Assembly: GCA_004026145.2 (NCBI GenBank)
Contig: CP034980.1
Coordinates: forward strand, 4,558,280-4,622,279
DNA: 64,000 nt
From: Takifugu bimaculatus
Lineage: Eukaryota; Chordata; Actinopteri; Tetraodontiformes; Tetraodontidae
Reading direction: 5' to 3'
Shown here: positions 31,370-45,439 of the stretch, piece by piece
Numbering within the stretch: the first letter of the stretch is position 1
How the letters are laid out: each line of letters opens with the position of its first letter
Translations under genes and position numbers: made by a program
The notes under the pieces: model-generated
Databases searched by the model: none
The model's input: only the letters and a program-made list of their open reading frames with translations
What the model was told of the DNA's origin: nothing

Positions 31370-32770
31370 CTCTGACAAATCAGGTGGGTGCAGTCAGAGC
31401 GGCGATGAGGAACATTCACCAACTGATGGATTCCATCACAATCTGGAGAGGCGGATCACATTGTCATGTGGCAGAAAAAGCACAAAGGCATTTACCGTGG
31501 GCCTACATCTTCAGTGTACGTCGGAGAATCAGCCACGCCTAACTGGACTGTTGCCCTTATCCGAGTTCCATGTGGAGAACTCTCTGAAGGCCCTTTGGGC
31601 TTTTCATGATCCAGTTTAGGTGTTGATGCCTTTTTTAATGCCTCGTATAATATAAAGCCATGGTACTAATTAGCTTTTGAGAAATGAGTGATGGACTTGG
31701 TTAAGGCTTTTATTTTGAAATTATAGTTCAAACTGGTGTCGGTGTTGCCTTGTGTGTAAAAGAACCCTTGACTATGACGGCTTTCTATGTCTTATTTTCT
31801 GTTTTTTTAGACGTGGTGCCATGATTTGTAACATTAAGCGGGAGCACACTCATCATCTTTTTCAAGATCAATAATATCTTTATAGATGGTCTTTTTAATC
31901 TTGGCAACTTTATGTGTTCTAATGTCCTTATGAGTAACTCAGTTCATGTGACAGTTCTAATTGCTAAAGTGTTTTAGTTCAGTGGCAACATTGTCAGTGA
32001 TTTTGGTGTTTTCCTCATAAAAATCAACATTTGGTAGAAATATGTTTTAATGACAAACTGCACTAACGTCTGATTAATCTGTCTTTTTAATCAGCTGCTT
32101 GCAGGAAGTCACACTGCTCGAGGTTTTATTATAAAGACATATAGGCATTTCAAACTAAAAACAAATCCTGACAAATTATACACAATAGCTGTCTTCATAC
32201 ATAACCCTTTTATTCATACATTGACATTATAAAATATATCGTGCTTGTCTGTACTGATCTTTTTTGGATTTTCTTTCCAGTAGCATCATCTCCGGAATTA
32301 TCATTGCATTGGATATTATTCAGTTCAGTTCAAGGTAAAAATGGTTTTCAGTGTTGCTTATTATGGTTAAAGAACAATAAAGTGATTCGTGTGCAACAAA
32401 AGCAGTTGTTGGCTTCCCCATTGCTTGCCTTTAGATATAACCTGCTGTTCTGTAATAATGACGTTTTAAATATGCAGCCGCAGCTGTGGAGACACGGTAC
32501 AGATGAACCTCTAGCATAGCTTTTTGCCCCTCCTTTGATCATTCTTAATGCTACTCTACTTCAATATCAATTAAGTTGCTGCAAACGTAATGGAAGTGTC
32601 AAACAATCTGCTGTACAAACATCCCTGCTGTGCCTCTGTACTGTTTCCATGGAGCAAAGATCTCAGATTTGGCTTGTTTGTCTCTTATAGTAAGTTTTTC
32701 GGCACAAAGGCGATTGCCGAGAGGCCACGTGCAGTACATTCATCGCTGTCAGTCTCTGCATTTGTTTTCA
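31370..32770. other. Convergent 3' UTRs of gprin1 and cdhr2
   Basis: There is no further gene between the gprin1 stop (31369) and the cdhr2 stop (32771). A plus-strand AATAAA lies at 32376-32381 and a minus-strand signal (TTTATT on the plus strand) at 32208-32213. If both are used, the two tail-to-tail transcripts would overlap by roughly 150 bases. Confidence 0.45.
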
Positions 32771-35700
32771 TCACAGGTCAGTCGTGCTAAAAGCAGGATT
32801 ATTTAAAACCAGGGAAGGAGCGTTTTTGTCTTTCTTTTTGTCCCGCAAGGCCAGCGCTGCACCCAGAGGTTCCTCATACTCAGGTGGTTCCACCTCATCC
32901 TCCTCCTGAATGATGTGCTAATGAAGACCAGGTGAGAGAAGTAAATGAATATTAGTATCAGTGATTTCCGTGATGAATGAATGTATTGAATTGTATAGTC
33001 ATTTGTTTGATGTTTTACCGACATAAATATATAACTGAAGATTATATCTCCTGTTAATCAGAGTTGTAATTCATTCCTGATTGCATCAATTAATTGTGGC
33101 AAATGAAGTTTATCGAAGAAGGATGATATTTTAAAAAAAAATTGTAATTGATATTTTTTAGACCATTCATTTGAATTATTGCTCAACTCACCATAACAGA
33201 ACCAGTTTCTTTTGGGAGGGAGTGTGAGTCTTCATCATAATCCATAGAATTGAGGCTGAAATAGATGTGATTTAAAAAAATAAATAAATTATTACCGGTA
33301 TATAAAAGTCCAAACTCCACATTGAGTTTGCAGTGCAAACACTGAGGGCTAGTTCTCCGTCACAGTATCCACACTGGGATAAAATGTTGGAAACATGCCC
33401 AGATTAGCACTGATGCGTCAGTGTGTTCATCCAGCTTGAATAAAAACTGTGACAACCGAGCATCAACAGATGCCAGAGGAAATATGTGTTGGTTCGTACC
33501 TGACTTTGTCCACATCAGAGGTCTCTTCGTCCAAGCCCAGAACAAGAGCTGTGTCAATGTTGAGGTTCAGAACAGGATTGGCCCTGGCGATAAATAACAG
33601 CACGCTGTCAGAGATGTGCATTTGTTCCAATTACCGTTACATTTTAAGGTATGTGACTCCTGACCCCTCCGTGGTGTATTTGTTGGTTCCAGGCACCACT
33701 GCAGTATTTTTTGGGTTGTCAGATATCACCATGGTAGCAGACTTCAAGGCCTTTGCAGCCTTCAGCTTCCTCTTATAGCTACGGCATAAAGTCATCTGGT
33801 TCATAAACACTTACACTGCTGCAAATACACACTTAGCAACTTTGGCTTTAGTATTACTGTTAGTTAATTGTTCTATCAAATTTAACACATCACATCAACA
33901 CATAGACTTAATATCTCTTCATACTTTTTGCGAGTGCACAATCAGGGTAGTGGTGAGGACGACCAGTGCGATAACCAAGCCTGCGACGATTCCCAGCAGA
34001 ATGTACTGGAGAGGGTTCGTGTCTGTTGTGACTATTGGCACATTACCCTGAAATAAAGTAGAAACTTTCCTGTTTTGTGCCATTTACCATTTACCTCATT
34101 CAAAAAAATATGGTTCTACAGATGAATACAGTAAAGTCAACCACAAGCAAAGCTCCTTATCAATATTAATGATTTGTATTTGGTTTATATTAATACTTGT
34201 GTACATACTATGTTCTTAAGGCCGAGCTGCCCGAGGATAAGATAATGTTCGGGAGCAGAGAGCATCCTTTCCACTTCAGCAGAGGTGAGAGCAGACCCAT
34301 TAGCATAGACAAAATATGCCACTATGATAGTGTTACCAGAAGCCCTGAAACAATAGATCTTCCATCATTGCAAAGAAATTAATCTTCATTATGAGGTGAC
34401 GTGAACGGTGGCACCACCTAGTGGACAAAGTCCGAACGAAAAGGCAGATTATTCCAAACTTGCCTGGACAGTATGGCGGTGTCAGACCTGATTGCAACTA
34501 TTTCAATGGCGGCTTTGGTGGCAGCAGTGAGCGCACTAAAACGTGCAAATCAGAAAATGAATATAAAATGACAGGACAAAATTAAGTGTTGACCAAGTGT
34601 GAGGAGACGAACTTGATGATTTTATCGAGCTTTTGTTCTACTTCTTGTTCCGAGGATGTAAATTCAAGCTCCACTTTATATGTTTCATCAACTGTAAAAA
34701 TCTGCAAAGGAGAGAAACGTGTGTCTGTTAGCTGAAACCTCGTCTGGCTGCAGCGCTCCATTCAGGTTACGCACCTCCAGTTCTGTGTTGGTGGAGAGGC
34801 CACCGGTGTCAGTCGCAGTTACCGTGACCACATACTTCCCTTTGAGCTTCATATCCAGCCCTTCGGTGGTTCTGTGAGATGAAAAATAATAAATGCTGCG
34901 CGTAGGTATATTTGGAGACGATACCACATAAGCAAACACATGTTTCAGTCCATCGCACAAGGATCTTCAGCCGCGACACGACAAGCTGATTTAGGATTGT
35001 TTTTGACCAGATTGTCCGTTGTGGTTGTGACTGCTCAGCTTTTTTAATATGTAAGTCTGCATTAACAACCTTTTTTTCTTCTTTATTTCCCCAGCAGTTT
35101 AGTGTCTGTTGTCATCAACAAGTTATGTAAATCCCAGCAATGACAGCTGACAGAAACTCCGCTGACCTTTGAACCCCACAGAGCTGTTAAATGTCAGCGA
35201 GGCTGCAATAAACCGCGATTATGGAGATGTACGGTTGGAGCGTATCAGTCATCTGGCAGCATATTGTGGATGACTGACTTTGTACTCACTGGATTATCCC
35301 AACATATGAGTCCTTTTGTTGGGTGGTGATGGCCTCAAACAGGATCCTCATGGTATTGGTCTGATCGTTGTTGTCCCGAAATTGGACTGCTGTTACTTTA
35401 AACTCCATCTGCCTATTTAGACCCGAGTCACGGTCGGTGGCCTAAACAGCAAAACTTTAATCACGATCAAAATATTTTATACTTCAGGTTACAACTGTTT
35501 TACATTCTTACTCACGGTGACTCCGGCGACCGACGTCCCTTTACTCGCACTTTCAGACACCACAACTAGAACACAAAGGGATTACACACCAACCAACCAC
35601 AGAGAACAGCATTCAAGTGCCAACTCATAAATATAAATATAAACTCACCAAAAACAGAATCCGAATAACTGAATTCTGGAGCGTTGTCGTTAACGTCTTC

Positions 35701-38700
35701 GATGTTGATCACCATTAGCCCTGAATCAATGAAGTGACATATGTATCTGTAGCTGTGCTCATGACATTGAATCTGATGCTTATTTAAAGACCAATACTGA
35801 CCTCGTTTGGCACTGTTGTTCTCTCCTTTCTCAGTAAACTGATCCACCACCTGAGCTTCTATCAGCACCTGATCACATTTTTCATAGTCCATCAGGTTGT
35901 TGGGGTTCACCCTGACTTCCCCTGTTGTATCCAGGATAAAACTGTTGCAGGACGTCATGGAGACGTTGCATTTGCATTGGATGGATTCCAGTTCATACAA
36001 CAGGGAGTGATTTCCATCTCTGTCGTAAGCTGTAAATTTCCCGACGGTCTCCGTGTTGTTGGTGTTCTCCTTCACTGAGACAGGCTCTATGGGCCCGAAC
36101 TCGGGCCTCTCATCGTTCACATCCAGCACATTCACCTTCACCACCGCTTCAGCACTTCTCTGTTCCAGATCTGCTGCCTCTATGCGCAGCGTTTGACTCC
36201 GGATGCTCTCGTAGTCAAGCTCAACGTCCGGGTCCACTCTGATGTCACCCCTGTAGCCTCGGCCGTCCTCAGCGAAGGAACGAATGATGAAGCTGCCGGA
36301 GCTTCCGTCGACAATGCTGAAGGAAATGCGGTTAAACTCTGTGGTCTGGTCCAAATCCTCAGCGTACACTGAACCAACATATGCTCCTGATGGGATGGAA
36401 TGATGCAGTTAATGCTCGGCCTCAACGCTGTGATCACAACAAAGTGCTTGGTGCAGGTAAATACCTTTCTGCCCTTCTTTAACTGAGAATGTGTAGGAGG
36501 CATTGCTAAATTGTGGTATGTTGTCATTAATATCCTGGAATGCATTTAAAAATGAAAACATTTAGGCAACATCAGTAGAAACCACCACGAAACACAATCT
36601 GGATACTTACCTCAATATTAACAATGACCGTAGCGTTAGAAGACAATGGGGGGGTGCCCTTGTCAGTAGCTGTTACTATAAGCTCGACCCTCCCCTGCAG
36701 TTTGGAGTCGAGGAACTCACGATCGAGGTTGCCGCTGTTTGTCAAAACTCCGCTGTTCGGATCAATGGTGAAGTTATCGCTGTACGTGCTCGGTGAGATT
36801 GCGTACACTATCTGGCTGTTCAACGTGTTAGGCATGTCAGCATCGGTAGCCTGGCCAAAAGGAAAACAATAAGACATATAGCAATATCTTTAAATTCCAC
36901 CAATAGGGAGCTTTCCAGACCAGCATGCATCAGTGCGGTCGCCCCCTGCTGCTTGTCTTTTATATTTTTATCCATTAGTTTGAAAAGGCAATTCTACATC
37001 TGCATTAGCTGCACCTCTTTCAATGTCCTTTATAAGATGGGGCGCGACTGTAGGCTCCGTTGTTGCTATGGTTTCCAACTGTAACAATTTCTAAGTTTCT
37101 TTCAGCGAACCAGCGCCTGCGTGTCTCCATAATGGAAAAACTGTTCCTGTCATATTTAAACATTTATTACCTCGATCTTTAGATTAAAGTCCCCTCCTTC
37201 CTTCACAAACACCTGGTAGGAGTCTCTGTTGATGACTGGGTACTGGTCGTTGATGTCGGTGACGGTGATTTCCAACTCTGTGCTGCCCGTGTTGTCTTCG
37301 CTGTCTCTTGCCTGCAGAGTCACTGAGTGCAAAGATCTGACCTCGCGATCCAACAGGGTGCTGTTTTTCACGAAAACCGCGCCCGTGCGGTTATTGACGT
37401 CAAAGTACTGCAGTCTGAAACAGAGCGAGAGCTTGTTGAGTGGCGTCAGGCTTGACAGACGACCAAGAAGATTAAAAACCAGTTCGGTTCAGGTGACACA
37501 CATGCTGTCAGGAAGGAGTCTATATCTGATGTTGCCTCGGTCCATCGTGTCAGGGTCCTCCGCCTGGGAAAGGAAGAACAAACTGAGCGATGTACCGTAA
37601 ACTTTCTCTAAGAGTGGAGTTGGTGCAAGACTTACGGTAATATTTGCTATCACCATCCCATCAGAAGCGTGTTCAAGCACGGACAGCTTATATGTGTCCT
37701 TAGGGAATTTGGGGCTGTTGTCATTGGTATCAATGATGCTGATCGTAACTGTAGCAGTGGACCGGAACTTGCTTTCTCCTTCATCTATGGCGACCACCTA
37801 AACCACCAAAGGGTCGCAAAAATCAACCCAAAGTGCTTCCAAAATTGACAAACTGACTCTTCATAGTTTTACGTACCTTTAGAATCATTTGCTGTTTGAC
37901 TTCGTAATCGAGGTTTTGAGGCTGCTTCACCTGAAGCTGAACATTAATGCCTGATACAAGAGACTCAGGTTGCACGGAAAACACGTCTTTGTCCTCTCCT
38001 TCCAGGATCAGCTGAGTTCTGGGAGTCTTTGGAAAGATTGTCAGTGTTACTCTTAGCCAGACCTTTGGCTCCGGAGTCCTGGTGATTGTACTTCTACTCA
38101 CCCTGTCTGGATCTTTAACCGTCATATTGATGGAAATGGAGCCCAAAAAATGCTCCAGGACCTCTCCAGTGAAGTGACTTGTATTCACACAATAGAAGCC
38201 GCACTTGTAGAATTCAGGCCCGTTGTCATTGACGTCCTGGATGTTGATCTGCACCTGCACTGTGGTGTTGGCAAACACTCCATGGACATCTTGCTTGGAC
38301 TCCGTAGCCTAAGGTTCAACAAAATAGCATGATGCTAAGCTACACCTGCAGGCCGTGGCTTCGTATCTGTTTAATTGTGTTTGCCAATTCAGTTGCCATT
38401 TAAAAATGACACAAATTTAAATAAGAGTTCTACCTTTACAATCAGATTAACAGTGTCACCAGTAACTTCTCTGTCAATTGGACCTGCTACAGAAATGACA
38501 CCGTCGTCGCTTGAGATTTTAAACAGGCCCTCTGTTGTTGAACCTGTTAAACAATGTGGAGGAAAACAACACCTTACTGAACACATGCAAACAACAATGG
38601 CCATTATCCCTGACGGTGGTGAATACAACCTTCAATGCTGTAGATGATGGCGTCGTTGATTCCTTTGTCCTGGTCAAATGCGTTGACTGTAAACACTGAA

Positions 38701-40922
38701 TGGTTCTGTTGAAGAAAAGTTCATTCAGTTGCCATTAAACCCACTGAACAGCAAAAAAAAATACCCTTCTGCACTTACCACAGGTGAATTTTCTTCAACT
38801 GATGCTACATAGGGAAGACCGAGGAACATTGGGTTAAGATCTGGGACGTCCACAATGGTGATGAAGGAGAAAACCACATTTGACCAAAAATTTGTTTCGT
38901 TATAAAAACACCGGCCTCCTCCATCCTATAAATAAAGAAAGACAGAATAGCTGGTAAAGGATGCTTTTATTTCTATATTTGGATTAATAATAATAAAGGT
39001 CTTAAAAACATGACTTGACATCCATAGTTATTGGCTTTTAGCTTAGCACCTTCTATGCTAAGTTAGCTGTAGCGACATGTCTGGATATGCACACATGTCC
39101 TCAATTGAATGGAATTATGCTATTTTCCTATGAAGAATGTTGTCATGGATGATGAAATCAAATCTACTTACAGTTGCATTAATTTTAAGCTGATAGAAAG
39201 TGCTCAGGGTATTATAATTCAGGCCCCCATTTAACCAGACGACCCCCGATGCGTTGATGCGAAACAGATTCACACCGCTGCTTGGAATAACCTGAAAAAT
39301 GAATTTAAAAAAAAAATAAAGATAATTGACTTTATGGAAGATGACGACCAACAGTAGCCAGTTATTTAAAGAGAAGGATGCTTGACCTCGTCAATGCTGT
39401 AACGAACAGCACCTGCATTTGAAAGATCTCTGTCCTCGGCCAGAGCGGTGAACAGAGACGCACCGACAGCAGTGTCCTGACTCATTTGATTGGGGGAGGG
39501 GGGGGAGAAAAAAACCAATTCCAATTAAAAAACACTCAAAATAATTCTGTGAATCTTGATGTTTGTTTGTTTTTGTTTAAAAAAAAGAAGATAGAAAAAT
39601 CGAAGAAGCGACTGACCTCTGGGGTTTTCGTATCATATGAAGACTGCTGAAATATGGGTTTATTGTCATTGGCCTCTTTTAGGAAGATAGTTAGATTTCT
39701 TTGTATCTGAAACACACCACATACATAGTACATGATCCACTGTGATTTGGAAGACCAGTTGAAAATGAACAGGAACTCACTTTGTTGGGACCATCAGAGA
39801 CACGAACAGTGAGTGGCATGACCTCAGAACTCTGAAAAAAAAGAAAGGAAAAGCTGAGATTTAGAACCCGCATGGATCTGCTTTACAGACTTAAATAAAA
39901 TAGCCAACATACCTCTCTATCCAGTGTCTGATCGACAGATACTTTCCCAGTGCCTTGTTGCACACTGAAGAATCCAGAGTTTGGCCCAATGAGCTCAAAT
40001 GTCAGTGGGTCATTTTCAGGATCACTTACGTCTATAACAAATGCAACTGCACCTGGGGAAGCAATGGGTCAAATATAAATACATATATTTGCTGATGAAT
40101 GATGTGAGGAAGGAACATTCTTTAATATTCCAAACACAGCTTACCTACAGGAGTGTCTTCACACACGTTGTAGAGTACTTTGTTGATTTGTGGAGCCATG
40201 TTGGCTGTGGAAGCATTCAGAAGCAGATTATGCGAAGACATGATGATTAGAAATTGAAATCGGTCTAATTAAAAGTGAACTCACCATCAGCAAAGCTGAC
40301 AAAGCACAACAGGCAAAGCAACGTGTTCAACATGACCGCCACCATCCCTGCAAATAAAGAGGAATGTTAGATACAGTAGATCCTCATTTTATGACCAATA
40401 AACTGCACCACACGCACTCCAAAACTCCAGGATTATGAGGGCGGAAGGAATTCCAAAGTTAAAATGTGAAATAAATAAAAAAAGAAAGTGGAAAACATTG
40501 TCAAGCATGTGCATATTTAGTTTCTTTCTCCTAGAGCCAGCAACTATAGTTACTATAAAAGTACACCAAGGAAAGACAACAGCAATGCGATAATTGATCG
40601 ATTGATCGATTGATAGAGGCGCGTCAGCTTCTCTGGGGTGACGTTTAACAGCACATCAGCGGGTAATTATGGCAACTGCTAACAACCCAAATTAGGGAAA
40701 TGTTTTGCTTTTTAATAAAACATAAGACTTAAGCAAAACCCCTATGACATTAGCACTGTAAGAACACTTTGAGGAAAGGAGGAAAGGGGAGAACAAATGT
40801 GAGCTGGAGAAGAGAACATCACATAGGCCGTCCTGCCCACAGCGTCAGTTCTTTTTGCATTCAGTTTGCTCACACTTGATTAAAAGAAAGAAAAATGCAA
40901 CTTCAGACTCACCGAGTGGCAT
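32771..40922 (-). CDS. cdhr2: Cadherin-related family member 2 (protocadherin LKC), 31 coding exons
   Basis: All 31 coding exons could be joined in frame to 1289 residues (human 1310). They run from 40922-40913, 40347-40285, 40204-40145 and 40052-39913 to 34047-33925 (membrane exon), 33771-33641, 33583-33500, 33255-33192 and 32917-32771. The start MPLG in the first exon reads into a signal peptide (MLNTLLCLLCFVSFAD). An ectodomain of repeated cadherin modules follows, with calcium-binding DxNDN (DVNDNGPEF, DTNDNSPKF, DINDNIPQF, DVNDERPEF, DVNDNAPEF) and DxD or LDRE motifs. One membrane helix (YILLGIVAGLVIALVVL) and a short tail end in TTDL, a class I PDZ ligand. In mammals CDHR2 pairs with CDHR5 to link microvillar tips in gut and kidney brush borders and binds PDZ partners such as harmonin. 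One intron (38101-38027) is only 75 bases. The largest exon (36386-35802, 585 nt) spans parts of two or three repeats. Exon ends were set by eye from phase and GT-AG sites; the exon at 33771 could be a few bases off. Confidence 0.95.
40593..40616. repeat. Short GATCGATT tandem repeat
   Basis: Three copies of ATTGATCG in an intron near the 5' end of cdhr2; a local simple repeat with no evident role. Confidence 0.6.
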
Positions 40923-43540
40923 TCGCTGCTTCCCCTTTACGGATGCAAAATGAGACCTTTGGCTCCGTCTCTTTCCTGTGATTACGTCTTGCGGCTGTAA
41001 AACATGAATGATTTACCGGGCCGCACTAAACACCTTCCCATTTATAGATCCACACGCACCTCACTTAAGTCAACCAACCCCAGTTTTCCAGTTTCCAGAC
41101 TGGGACCGTCTGTGAGCTGTCCGCTCTCACGTGTCTGAGAGTAACGAGTAATTAGAGACGACCCCGTCTCCCCGTCGCTGCTCGCCCGTGAGGGGAACCG
41201 TGCCATAGTGATTCATCATCGTCAAGAACTGGCCTCAGAACCGTCCCATTGTTTGAACGGGCGCTTTGGTAGTCATGGGAACGGGCGGAATCTCTTTCCA
41301 CCTGCCAAGAAGATCCAGAGAGACCAGTACCGTTGCTAAAGCGCGTCGTGTCGGAACCAATCAGGGCCCAAATCCCTGCGCTTCACTAATGAGCTCCAGT
41401 AAATATGCCCTCCCTCCACGCTTGTCCTCTTAATGAGACCACACAAACGATTGTCTTCGGTTCTGCTCCTCGGTTGACTGGCATCATTCATAACCAGACA
41501 TTTGTCTCTAAACAAAGTGGGGTCCATACAACTGTGGTCTGACAGGGAACTACTCACATTCACACCAGGGTCACTGATACTGGTTACAGCAAGACATGGA
41601 TAAAATGTTAGCCAATCATGTCGAATATATGCTCTTGATGGCTGGACTGGATCTAGTGAGAGCATCTATTCCTCCCGATAAAGTTGAGTTCAGCAGGCAC
41701 TGGGTGTGAGGCTGGACCTGGACTGCTCACCAGTCCAACAGGTCCACACTCATACTGGGGTCTCTGGTTACTGTAAAAGTGTGGGAGGAAAACTAAATAA
41801 ACAAACAAACAAACAAAATCCGCCCAGTCGAAACCCACACATGCGGGCACAGAGAGAACATGCACAATCAACAAAGGTGAGAAACAGACCTAAACTTTCT
41901 GCGGCAACCATGGTGAGAACATTTCAGGGAACAACCAAAATCTCAGTTGAGAATAATCTTTCACCAATAGCAAATTACGGCCGTTGCTGTCACCTCCAAA
42001 CGGACTGACACTGGCCTTCGACTACAGAACTGGTGCTGGCTTGGCTAAAGACTGCCTTTATATTACTAAAACGTCTTTGATGCCAGTAAACTTGAAATTG
42101 AGCAGATCGGAGTGGGGTTTGTGTGGAAGTTAGGCAACTGACAAACATCACCAAATGTCTTCACCCATGCAGCCCAGAATCTATCTCCAACACACAGTCA
42201 AATTAGACTTTGGTTTATGACTATCAGCAGTCATGTCCCAGCAATAAAAGTATGGGAGGGATGTAAGAACATGCAATAAAACTAATTTCAGGAAATAGAA
42301 ATATAGACAGGCGACAATGACCTAATAGTGTTTGAATTTCACGTCACTGGAGATAAAACATGTCACAGAGCTTCATGTAATCTGCTCTGTGCCTCACAGT
42401 CACTGCAGCATTTTCCATGCCTGCATCTCAAATGTCAGAATCCAAAGTAAAGTCATAAATGCAAAACTCGAGGATGGAGAAATGTCGTGCTATATTGAGA
42501 AAGACACTAAACATATCCAGGTTAAACCTGGTCATTATTAGCTTTGCGCTTTTGTTAGCTAAGATGTAGAAAACGTTAAAGTAAACTAAAATATAATAAA
42601 ATCCCTCTTAACTGTAACTCGGTCGAATGTGTCTGGCGCCACCTGCTGGTCACATACCCAACTTTTTCCACCTCTGCATGAACACAATAATAATCAAAGT
42701 TAAATAAAAGTTAATACTTCCTCTGCGGTAGTAAATCCCAAACCCACCACTGCGGTGTGATCGTGCGCAGCAGGGTGAGAGTGGCTACGTTTTGGTTTTT
42801 CCCGGACAGTTCTAGGTCTCCTGCAGGATCTGGTGTTGTCTCAAACGAGCGTTCTCTTGTATTGGGATGCTAATTTGAGTCGAAAAAAATGTACAAATGT
42901 GTGTTGAAAGTGCAAATATTTATGCATTTGGATTTGCTGTTCTGCTTTTCACATTCTTTCAAATGTATATATGAGCACTGAATTTTAAAATGACCCCCAC
43001 CCTAGAAACATTTAAATCTCATAATACTCACATACATACATAATAAAGAAAGGGTTGTGGGGTTTTTTGTCTTTCGTTGTCTGTGTGGTTTAAGACACTG
43101 TTTTGTCTACTTTTTATTTTACTTTATTTAAATGTGTGCGTTCACATGTTGCGCGAATAAAGTTGTTTGGGCTGGATTATTACATCACAGATTTCTGATA
43201 TAATTTAGACAAAAGGAGAACAGAAGATACATCGTCGTGTTGGTTGAAATTTAAGAGACGAGATTAGCTCCACGGTGAATCACCTTCTTCGGGTTCTTTG
43301 GGTAGCAGACCAACAAATTAATGCCAACATGTGGGATGTGTGGATGAGTTATTTTGGGAGCAGCCTGCTGAGAGGAACTATTGCTCATCCGTTCGGATCA
43401 AGACTTTTAAATGAATTTTAGTCCCATCATGGCTGTTGGTTACTGATGGAAAAAGTGTTACACAATCATCGATTGTACAGTAAAACATAAAAATGGGCGA
43501 CCCTATATTTACGGGTCAGAACGTTCAGTCGATTACGGTA
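40923..43540. other. Intergenic region between divergent cdhr2 and rnf44
   Basis: No gene is visible. The first cdhr2 exon probably extends upstream from 40922 to about 41000 as 5' UTR. A decayed fish interspersed repeat occupies about 41690-41880 (listed separately). AATAAA-like sequences near 42245 and 43154 have no associated gene. Confidence 0.5.
41690..41880 (+). repeat. Degenerate copy of a common fish interspersed repeat
   Basis: The order of phrases is GGACTGCTCACCAGTCCA, then ACACTCATACTGGGG, then GTGTGGGAGGAAAACT, then AAACCCACACATGCGGGCAC and AGAGAACATGC. It follows a dispersed repeat that I know from many teleost genomes. It is interrupted by a short AAAC tandem run. The class is uncertain to me; a repeat library would name it. 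Confidence 0.5.
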
Positions 43541-43894
43541 AAGATGGCAGCGCGGCGGGCGTGCTCTCTGCTCCAGAAAGACGCAGGGACGGGGGTGTAG
43601 CGCGGCACAGCTGAAAATAAAATCCGCGGCCGAGCTGCAATTTCATGTCTGACAACTAATCTTCGACAAAGGGGGAAAAATTGAAGTGCTAGCAGGCGAC
43701 AAAGCCGCGAAACACCCGGGTGGTTCGGCCCAGTCGACCGAAGCGTTGACGCTGGGCACCTTTTTTACGGCAGTGGTGAGACCCACGGAATGTTCCACAC
43801 GGGAACAGCTGACCAGGATGCCGCACTTAACCTGACGAGATGTGAACATTGCAAGGCAAATAACAGCGATCAGATGCTCGCATATTAACAATCA
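43541..43894 (+). other. rnf44: Candidate distal first exon of rnf44 (CpG-rich)
   Basis: This is a CpG-rich block that opens with a YY1-type AAGATGGCAGC motif (43541-43551) and ends at a consensus donor (ATCAG|GTGAGG, 43891-43900). It lacks a sustained ORF. It is the only CpG-dense, donor-terminated stretch between cdhr2 and the proximal rnf44 first exon, so I read it as a non-coding alternative first exon. A transcript unrelated to rnf44 is also possible. Confidence 0.4.
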
Positions 43895-45430
43895 GGTGAG
43901 GGCGTCTCTCCACTTGTTGTTGCTTCGTCTTTGCCGAGTTTGGCGGACCCCCGGTGCGCGTCTCTGGCAGACGGCTCGACGGGTTGTTCGGGTTGTCATC
44001 CTCAACCTCCAGCCCCTCCTTGTTTTGCTGCTACCGACAGCGATGTTGTAATGTTTACATTTAGTCTGTTTAGTTGCATAGCTCCTGTCGTGTTGGTGCA
44101 GCTATTGGCTGCATGGATGTGTAAGTGCATTAAGAAGAGGAGATATGTTCAAATGCTTCGTCGTAAAGCGTTAAAAAAGCATTATTATTATTATTATTGT
44201 TATTATTATTAATAATAATATTATTATTTAAAAAAACACTTATTACGAGGTGGATTTGGAGGTTTTGCATGGGGAAAACATGCTATTAATATTTTTATGT
44301 GGCATCATTCGTTGGTCTGTGGAACATTTGAGGAATGTCACAGCCTTATACAGGTGATGGAGGATTTTCTCACTTGATCATGCAAGTGCAATATTACATA
44401 ACTGGGTAGCTGGGTAGACTACAGCAGGACACCATGGCCTCAAGTGACAGTCAAGGCTATGGGCCACAGCAGAGCTACAGACATTCTGGGTGATTATGTT
44501 GGAGCGCAAACCAAAATTTTCTATACAGCTAAATGTTATCTGACTGTCAGAATTCTTACACGTGAAGGGATTTTGCCATACTGCAGATGTGTCAGTGGAG
44601 ACCAAACTTTTTTTTCAGCATAGTGATGTTAAAGCTGGATTTTAGCAGGTGCTTGCACTGAAAATGTTTGACCTTTTCACTTTGTAGGGGTGCTGAGGAA
44701 TATTAACATAATCTATTTTTACAATCTGTCTTCACACACTTGAGGCTTCCGCTCTAACATATCACCTGAAACAGGAAGTCAGCACGCAGCTCCATGGCAT
44801 GCTATTTCAGGAAATACATCGCAGTGCAATTGCCACATTGCTGCACAGGGTGAAGGTCTGCAAATCAACGGACAAATTACATAACTGGTTATTTTCTTTG
44901 TTTATGAAAAACAGTGACTTTTCTTCCCCTTTTGTGAACATATTTTTATTCTTTCCGAAGAGGTGTGTTGTGCCTCCATATCCCCTATGGCTCCTTTTTG
45001 TGGTTTCATGTCCTTTCCCTACCCTGTTGTGGGTCAAGTTGTGTGTTTGTGTGGGCACAAGTTCGTTGATACAAAAAAGGAGGAAAATCATCTTGTTTTT
45101 CTTATTTTATATCTGAAATTAGTTTAATTTTAATTAATTTGTTACTGGACTATATGGAATTTGAACCCATGTGCAATAACATCACCAGATTCTAAAGCAA
45201 CATGACCATGTAAGTAATGTCATGGTAGCATGGAATAAAAGAGCATGTTGTAAACAGGAGGACAAAGACGGACAGTTTTCCTTTAACATTTAGCTTCGGG
45301 GCATTTGGTTAAAAATTGTTGTTGTGGATGTTGACATTTTTAAAAAAGCCTTTTCTTTAAAAGCTCCACTCAACAACAGGAAACGCTTGTTTTGATACAT
45401 TGCAGCAATTGTTTGAAGCCAAAGTGTTTG
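43895..45430. other. Non-coding, between the two candidate rnf44 first exons
   Basis: No gene is seen. There is an ATT/TTA microsatellite at about 44181-44228. Overlapping short frames on both strands (44799-45116) have no features of coding sequence. Confidence 0.5.
44181..44228. repeat. ATT/TTA microsatellite
   Basis: Tandem trinucleotides with a switch between TTA and AAT orientation, forming a short AT-rich inverted arrangement. Confidence 0.85.
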
Positions 45431-45439
45431 GAGCAGAGC

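Noticed and set aside
37877..38308. One continuous cdhr2 exon across 37877-38308
   Set aside because: The frame is open, but 38027-38101 starts GTGAGT, ends AAAG, and translates to a non-cadherin insert. Removing it as a 75-base intron restores a normal DPDR-to-TPRTQL cadherin segment.
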